Positions 59,257 to 64,000 of a stretch of 64,000 nt of DNA are shown here, piece after piece. The stretch covers positions 2,439,501-2,503,500 of the forward strand of contig NZ_CP015039.1 of the NCBI RefSeq assembly GCF_002079305.1. The letters are read 5' to 3'. Below the pieces are notes generated by a model that did no database searches, was not told the origin of the DNA, and was given only the letters and a program-made list of their open reading frames with translations. Source of the DNA: Rhodovulum sp. P5 (lineage in GTDB: Bacteria; Pseudomonadota; Alphaproteobacteria; Rhodobacterales; Rhodobacteraceae). A program made the translations under genes and the position numbers. The first letter of the stretch is position 1. Each line of letters starts with the position of its first letter.

Positions 59257-61124
59257 CAGACGGCCTCCTCGGGGAACAGGCAGCGCACGGCGCGCGGGGC
59301 CGTGCCCGTCAGCGGGATATCCCCTCCGCGGCAGTCCTCTCGCGCCTTGCCGCAGCGGGGGGCAAAGGCGCAGCCCTCGGGCAGTTTGTCGACGACCGGC
59401 GGCAGGCCGGGGATCGCGGCGAGCTTGCGCTTGCCGCTGCCAAGTTCGGGGACGCAGGCGATCAGGCGCTTGGTATAGGGATGGGCGGGCGCGTCCAGAA
59501 CCGCGCCCGTCGGTCCTTCCTCGACGATCCGGCCCGCATACATCACCGCCACCCGGTCGCAAAGCTGCGCCACCACGCCGAAATCATGGGTGATGAAGAT
59601 GATCGCCAGCCCACGTGCCCGCCGCAGATCGTCGAGCAGCGCAAGGATCTGCGCCTGCACGGTCACGTCCAGCGCGGTGGTCGGTTCATCGGCGATGATG
59701 ACGTCGGGATCATTGGCCAGCGCCATGGCGATGCCGACGCGCTGGCGCATCCCGCCCGACATCTCGTGCGGATAGTTGTTCAGGCGGCTTTCTGCATTGG
59801 GGATGCGCACCGCGTGCAAAAGATCAAGCGCCTTGGCGCGGGCGGCAGAGTCAGAGGTCCTGTGATGCACCCGGATCGCCTCGACCAACTGATCGCCGAT
59901 CTTGTAAAGCGGATGCAGCGTCCCCAACGGATCCTGAAAGATATAGGCGACATTCTCGCCCCGGCGGCGGCGCAGCTTGCCGTAGGATGCGCCCAGCAGA
60001 TCCTCGCCCGCATAGCGCACCGCACCGCCGGTGATCACCCCCGGGGGCGAGGCGACAAGTCCCATGACCGACAGGGCTGTCACCGACTTGCCAGAGCCGG
60101 ACTCGCCGATCACGCCGACGCATTCGCCCGGCTTGACATGGAGCGATACCTCATTGACCGCGCGGTAGATGCGGGGGCCGACATGGAACTGCGTCTCCAG
60201 GGCATCGAGATCGAGAAGTCCCCGCTGTTCGGTCGCCGGGACCTTGGCCTTGCGGTCGACCAGCGTCATGGCGCGCGGCCGCGACAGCGCGCCGGAGCGC
60301 AGCCGCGGGTCGAGCGCATCGCGGACCCCGTCGCCCAGCAGATTGATGCTCATCACGATGAGAAAGATCATGATGCCCGGTACGACCGAGGTATGCGGCG
60401 CGGTGATCAGCGCCGCCCGCGCCTCGCCCAGCATGGAGCCGAGATCGGCCACCGGCGGCTGCGAGCCGAGCCCGAGGAAGGAGAGCCCCGCGGTTTCAAG
60501 GATCATCCAGCCCACCGTGGTCGACATCGCGATGACGATGGTCGACAGCACGTTCGGCAGAAGTTCGGACAGGATGATCCGCGTATGGCCAAGGCCGGAG
60601 AGCCGGGCAGCATCGATGAATTCGCGCCCGGCAAGGCCCACGGTGATGCCGCGGATGTTGCGGGCGAAGAACGGGATGTTGACCGCGGCGACCGCGATCA
60701 GGGCGTTCATCAGCCCGGGGCCGAGGGCCGCAACGATGGCCAGGGCCAGCAGGATATACGGAAACGCCATCAGCATATCGATGACCCGCATGATGATGTT
60801 GTCGGTTCGCCCGCCGAAATACCCCGCAACGATCCCGATGGCCGAGCCGATTGTCGCCGCGATGACCGCCGCAGCGATCCCGACCGCCAGTGACAGCCGC
60901 GTGCCGTACAGAAGCCGCGCCAGAAGATCGCGGCCAAGATGATCGGTGCCCAGCAGATGCCCCTCGGTAAACGGACGTGCGAACCGTTCCGCCGTGGCGG
61001 TCGCATTCGGATCGGGCAGGGGCAACAGCGGCGTCACGATCACCAACAGCAGGATCGCGCCCAGTACCACAGCGCCGAGTGCGGCAAGGCGGTTGCGAAA
61101 GAGAAGTGTCAGGAATTGCGCCAT
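59256..61124 (-). CDS. Fused DppC-type permease and DppD-type ATPase
   Basis: The 622-residue protein joins two subunits. Residues about 1-285 are a permease with six helices and the EAA loop ([15 protein letters not shown]). Residues about 310-622 are an ATPase with [27 protein letters not shown] and a Cys-rich tail [15 protein letters not shown]. The junction is a short polar linker. Such fusions are known in some peptide/nickel importers. The start at 61124 lies 8 bases after the DppB-like stop. Confidence 0.92.
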   Translation of the reverse strand: MAQFLTLLFRNRLAALGAVVLGAILLLVIVTPLLPLPDPNATATAERFARPFTEGHLLGTDHLGRDLLARLLYGTRLSLAVGIAAAVIAATIGSAIGIVAGYFGGRTDNIIMRVIDMLMAFPYILLALAIVAALGPGLMNALIAVAAVNIPFFARNIRGITVGLAGREFIDAARLSGLGHTRIILSELLPNVLSTIVIAMSTTVGWMILETAGLSFLGLGSQPPVADLGSMLGEARAALITAPHTSVVPGIMIFLIVMSINLLGDGVRDALDPRLRSGALSRPRAMTLVDRKAKVPATEQRGLLDLDALETQFHVGPRIYRAVNEVSLHVKPGECVGVIGESGSGKSVTALSVMGLVASPPGVITGGAVRYAGEDLLGASYGKLRRRRGENVAYIFQDPLGTLHPLYKIGDQLVEAIRVHHRTSDSAARAKALDLLHAVRIPNAESRLNNYPHEMSGGMRQRVGIAMALANDPDVIIADEPTTALDVTVQAQILALLDDLRRARGLAIIFITHDFGVVAQLCDRVAVMYAGRIVEEGPTGAVLDAPAHPYTKRLIACVPELGSGKRKLAAIPGLPPVVDKLPEGCAFAPRCGKAREDCRGGDIPLTGTAPRAVRCLFPEEAV

Positions 61125-61131
61125 GCCCGTC

Positions 61132-62079
61132 TCACGTCTTGATCCGCGGGTCGAGCACGCTTTGCGCCACGTCGACCGCGATGTTGAAGAGAACATAGCA
61201 GGCGGCCACGAACACCACGCCGCCCTGCACCAGCAGGATATCGCGTTTCAGGATCGCATCGACCAGCATCCGACCGACACCGGGCCACTGGAACACCATC
61301 TCGATATAGACCGCCCCCGACAGGACAAATCCCGCCTGAATCCCCAGGACGGGGATGATCGAGACCATCGCGGCGCGCAGCGCGTGGCCCATGATCACCT
61401 TGCGTTCGGGCACGCCCTTGGCGCGGGCGGTGCGGATGTAATCCTGCCGCAAGACCTCCAGCATCGCGGACCGCGACAGCCGCGCGATCACACCGGTGGC
61501 GACCACCGCCAGCGCGGTGGCGGGCATGACCAGATGCTTGGCCAGATCCGGCAGATCGCCCCCGCCATAGATCGCATACATGCCCGACACGGGCAGCCAT
61601 CGCAGGTTCACCGCGAACAGCAGGATCATCATCATGCCGAGGAAGAAGGACGGGATCGAGATGCCGATCAGCACGGTAAAGGTAATCGCCTTGTCAGCCG
61701 CCCCGTATTGCCGCGCCGCCGACACGACACCGGCCAGAATACCCAGCACCGAACACAGGATGAAACTGGTGCCCGCGAGGATCAGCGTCGCGTTGAAACG
61801 TTCCAGAACCTCGTCGATCACGGGTCTGTTCAGGCTGAAACTGCGCCCGAAGTCCCCGGTCAGCATATTGCCCAGCCAGATGAAATACCGCTGCACCAGC
61901 GGCTTGTCCAAACCCAGATCGCGGTTCAGCTTCTCGACATTCTCGGGCGTGGCGTAGGAGCCGAGGATCGCGGTCGCCGGGTCGCCCGGGATCATCGCCA
62001 TGATCAGGAAGACGATGATCGTGATGCCCAGCAGGACCGGGATCGCCGACAGGAGTCGTTTCAGGATATAGCCGCCCAT
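61132..62079 (-). CDS. DppB-type ABC permease
   Basis: The 315-residue protein has six membrane helices and the DppB/OppB features MAMIPGDPATAILG, LGLDKPLVQRYFIWL and the EAA loop YIRTARAKGVPERKV. It forms the channel with the fused permease-ATPase. A small unrelated gene lies between it and the binding-protein gene. Confidence 0.93.
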   Translation of the reverse strand: MGGYILKRLLSAIPVLLGITIIVFLIMAMIPGDPATAILGSYATPENVEKLNRDLGLDKPLVQRYFIWLGNMLTGDFGRSFSLNRPVIDEVLERFNATLILAGTSFILCSVLGILAGVVSAARQYGAADKAITFTVLIGISIPSFFLGMMMILLFAVNLRWLPVSGMYAIYGGGDLPDLAKHLVMPATALAVVATGVIARLSRSAMLEVLRQDYIRTARAKGVPERKVIMGHALRAAMVSIIPVLGIQAGFVLSGAVYIEMVFQWPGVGRMLVDAILKRDILLVQGGVVFVAACYVLFNIAVDVAQSVLDPRIKT

Positions 62080-62097
62080 ATGTTTGTTTCCGTTTCG

Positions 62098-62484
62098 TCA
62101 GTTCCCTAGGCTGCTGAGAAAGCCCACACCCCCGATGGCCGCGACGATTAAGACTAGTATGGTGAATCCCCGAAATACTCGCTTCTTTCGAAAGAACACT
62201 TCCGGTGGAACAAACTCTGAAGGGAAATGATGGCCGGCGTCCGGATTGAAAGGATCTATTGGATGCTCTGCCTCACTCGGAAATTCCGCACAGAGTCGAG
62301 CCATTAGCCTATCTGCTGCGCCAAACATTGCATCGTGGCGCAGCCGACAGTACCAGATCATCTTTCCATCACGCTTTATTCCAGCTTCACGTTCTTCTTC
62401 ATCGAAAGAATGCTCGTACCCTCTGTTCTTTGAGTCCACTTCACCGCTGCTTAGACCAGCATTTACAAGTATGTTCTTAAGCAC
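62098..62484 (-). CDS. Low-G+C orphan tail-anchored protein inside the ABC operon
   Basis: The 128-residue product is polar and acidic with many aromatic residues, and has one membrane helix near residues 106-124, close to the C-terminus. I do not recognise it. Two 60-base lines of the gene (62281-62400) are 53% and 47% G+C, far below the neighbours, and codons such as ATA and CTA are used. It starts with GTG 12 bases after the binding-protein stop and ends 18 bases before the permease start, so it is transcribed with them. This looks like a recent acquisition. Confidence 0.55.
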   Translation of the reverse strand: MLKNILVNAGLSSGEVDSKNRGYEHSFDEEEREAGIKRDGKMIWYCRLRHDAMFGAADRLMARLCAEFPSEAEHPIDPFNPDAGHHFPSEFVPPEVFFRKKRVFRGFTILVLIVAAIGGVGFLSSLGN

Positions 62485-62496
62485 GTCTGAGGCTCT

Positions 62497-64000
62497 TTAG
62501 TTCTTCACGACGTCTTCAAGCTGCAACAGGAAGGACGGTTCGAGCGAGAAATTCTCCACCCGGTCCGAGGTCACCGCGTTCTGCTTCCAGTTGGCGACGA
62601 AGACCCAGGGCGCGTCGTCATGGACGATCTGCTGCATCTCTTTGTAGAGCTTGGCGCGTTCGTCCTGATCCGTCGCGACGCGGGCGGCCTCAAGCAACTC
62701 ATCCACCTTGGGGTTGGAGTAATAGCCGGAGTTGAACCCGCCCTTGTCCGGCCAGGCCTCGGTGCGCAGCGCGAGGAAGGGCAGCGTGTCGGGGTCGTTG
62801 GTCATCCACGCCATCTCGGCCATGTCGGCCTTGCCTTCCAGGCCCGGGTTCACCTCGCCCAGGAAGGTGTTCCACTCATAGGTCTCGATCTTGACGTCGA
62901 AGCCCACGGCGTTCAGGTCAGCCTGGATCGCGGTACCCATCGGGATCGGGTCGAGCATGCCGGAGCCGCCCTCGGTCACGTAGAAGGTCAGTTCGGTGCC
63001 CTCGGCGATACCGGCCTCGGCCATCAGCGCCTTCGCCTTTTCGGGGTCATAGGGGTAAGGGTCCAGCGCGGCGTCATAGGCCCAGGCAAAGGCGGGCGGG
63101 GTGGGGCCGGCCGCAACCTCCGCTGTGCCTTCCAGCACGTCGCCCACGATGGCTTCCTTGTTGATCGCGTAGTTCGCGGCTTGCCGCACGGCCTTGTCCG
63201 CGAACGGGCCGTCCTTGGCGTTCAGGATCAGGAACCACAGATGCGGCCCGGCCTGTTCGACCACCTTGAACCGGTCGCCCTGGAACTGCGACAGCGAGGT
63301 CGGCGGAACCTCCACCATCATGTCGATGCCACCGGCCAGCATTTCGGCCACGCGCGTATTGGCATCGGTGATCGGGCGGAAGACAACCGCTTGCGTGCCG
63401 GCCGGATCGCCCCAGTAATCGGGGTTCTTCTCGATCACCACGGCCTCGTTCGACCGCCATTCGGCGAATTTGAAGGGCCCGGTGCCCGACGGATGGCGAC
63501 CGAAATCCTTGCCATGCTGTTCAACGGCGGCGGGCGAGACCATCAGCCCCGTCGGATAGGCGAGGTTGGACAGGAACGGCGCATAGGGCCCGTTCAGCTT
63601 GAACGTCACGGTGTGGTCATCGACCACCTGCGTTTCCTCGATGGCCGAGAAGAAGAAGGCCAGCGGGAAGGGACCGGTGTCGTGATAGGGGTGATCCTCG
63701 TTCAGCATCCGGTCGAAGTTGAACTTCACCGCCTCGGCGTCGAAGGGCGTGCCATCGTGGAAGGTCACACCCTCGCGCAGTTGGAAGGTGTATTCGGTGC
63801 CGTCCTCGGAAATCTCCCATTCGGTGGCCAGCCCCGGGGCGACCTCCAGCGTACCGGGGGCATAGCGCACCAGCCCCTCGTACACATTCACCAGAATCCG
63901 GAAATCATTCACGGCCGTGACCGCGGCCGGGTCCAGCGATTTCGGCTCTGCGATCTGGCCGACGATCAGAACGCCCGGGGGCGTCTGGGCAAGGGCCGGC
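62497..64000 (-). CDS. Peptide/nickel-type ABC substrate-binding protein (partial)
   Basis: The frame runs off the right edge. What is seen begins in the end of the signal peptide (ALA-QTPPG at the edge) and continues for about 500 residues of a SBP_bac_5 protein: EPKSLDPAAV, VNVYEGLVRY, FHDGTPFDAEAVKFNFDRM and the ligand lobe. It feeds the DppB/fused permease importer. The start codon and leader lie outside the window. Substrate may be peptides, opines or metal chelates. Confidence 0.93.
   Translation of the reverse strand, partial: PALAQTPPGVLIVGQIAEPKSLDPAAVTAVNDFRILVNVYEGLVRYAPGTLEVAPGLATEWEISEDGTEYTFQLREGVTFHDGTPFDAEAVKFNFDRMLNEDHPYHDTGPFPLAFFFSAIEETQVVDDHTVTFKLNGPYAPFLSNLAYPTGLMVSPAAVEQHGKDFGRHPSGTGPFKFAEWRSNEAVVIEKNPDYWGDPAGTQAVVFRPITDANTRVAEMLAGGIDMMVEVPPTSLSQFQGDRFKVVEQAGPHLWFLILNAKDGPFADKAVRQAANYAINKEAIVGDVLEGTAEVAAGPTPPAFAWAYDAALDPYPYDPEKAKALMAEAGIAEGTELTFYVTEGGSGMLDPIPMGTAIQADLNAVGFDVKIETYEWNTFLGEVNPGLEGKADMAEMAWMTNDPDTLPFLALRTEAWPDKGGFNSGYYSNPKVDELLEAARVATDQDERAKLYKEMQQIVHDDAPWVFVANWKQNAVTSDRVENFSLEPSFLLQLEDVVKN

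Overview
The window is a high-G+C alphaproteobacterial chromosome segment. Gene order and protein sequences point to the Rhodobacteraceae, close to the purple non-sulfur genera Rhodobacter and Rhodovulum. The strongest clue is an uptake-hydrogenase locus in the order known from Rhodobacter capsulatus (hupTUV-hypF-hupSL-hupC-hupDFGHJK-hypAB-hupR-hypCDE), here with a hupE inserted between hupL and hupC. The species cannot be named from the sequence alone. No phage, transposon or CRISPR array was seen.

Layout: (1) 1-3219: an anti-sigma-like membrane protein with a subtilisin-like lipoprotein, then an FAD-dependent D-amino-acid-dehydrogenase-like oxidoreductase. (2) 3306-23095: the complete hydrogen-sensing, H2-oxidation and [NiFe]-maturation cluster, all on + and mostly translationally coupled by ATGA-type overlaps. 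HupUV plus HupT sense H2, HupR is the response regulator, HupSL with cytochrome HupC is the membrane uptake hydrogenase, and the Hyp proteins and HupDFGHJK build the NiFe(CN)2CO site and the Fe-S small subunit. (3) 23221-25915: a PhnD-like periplasmic binding protein followed at once by a hybrid histidine kinase. (4) 25923-30699: radC, dnaJ, dnaK (RpoH-type promoter) and alkB. (5) 30843-39434: envelope and housekeeping genes: cysQ, kdsB, galU, a frameshifted galE, ptsN, hpf, lptB-lptA-lptC-kdsD and rnd. (6) 39545-42671: pxpA divergent from accB, accC and a biotin-less carrier-like protein. (7) 42641-45147: an ArnT-like glycosyltransferase, a lipid-A-synthase-N-domain protein and a DPM1-like GT2 enzyme. 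(8) 45187-46450: a LacI-family regulator and tRNA-Arg(CCT).

(9) 46508-57335 looks like a metal-homeostasis region. It holds a membrane protein, a second and frameshifted hupE, a Zur-box-like site, a His-rich small protein with a CobW/ZigA GTPase, a di-heme peroxidase-like protein, bacterioferritin and its ferredoxin, and an imelysin / di-heme DUF1111 / imelysin / DUF1513 operon. Two 23-bp operators of the form TTTCTGA-N9-TCAGRAA stand upstream of the peroxidase-like gene and of the imelysin operon. They fit the TGA-N9-TCA pattern of RirA-type iron boxes and suggest that the two units share iron control. (10) 57558-64000: a GntR/FCD regulator and a peptide/nickel-type ABC importer read leftwards (substrate-binding protein cut by the window edge, an alien-looking small gene, permease, permease-ATPase fusion, ATPase).

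Two genes (galE, hupE2) are broken by an apparent single missing G in a G run. This may be a sequencing undercall rather than biology. The most interesting leads are the shared iron operator, the Zur-box/His-rich/CobW operon, the binding-protein plus hybrid-kinase pair beside hypE, the lysine-less biotin-carrier-like protein beside accC, and the low-G+C orphan inside the ABC operon.
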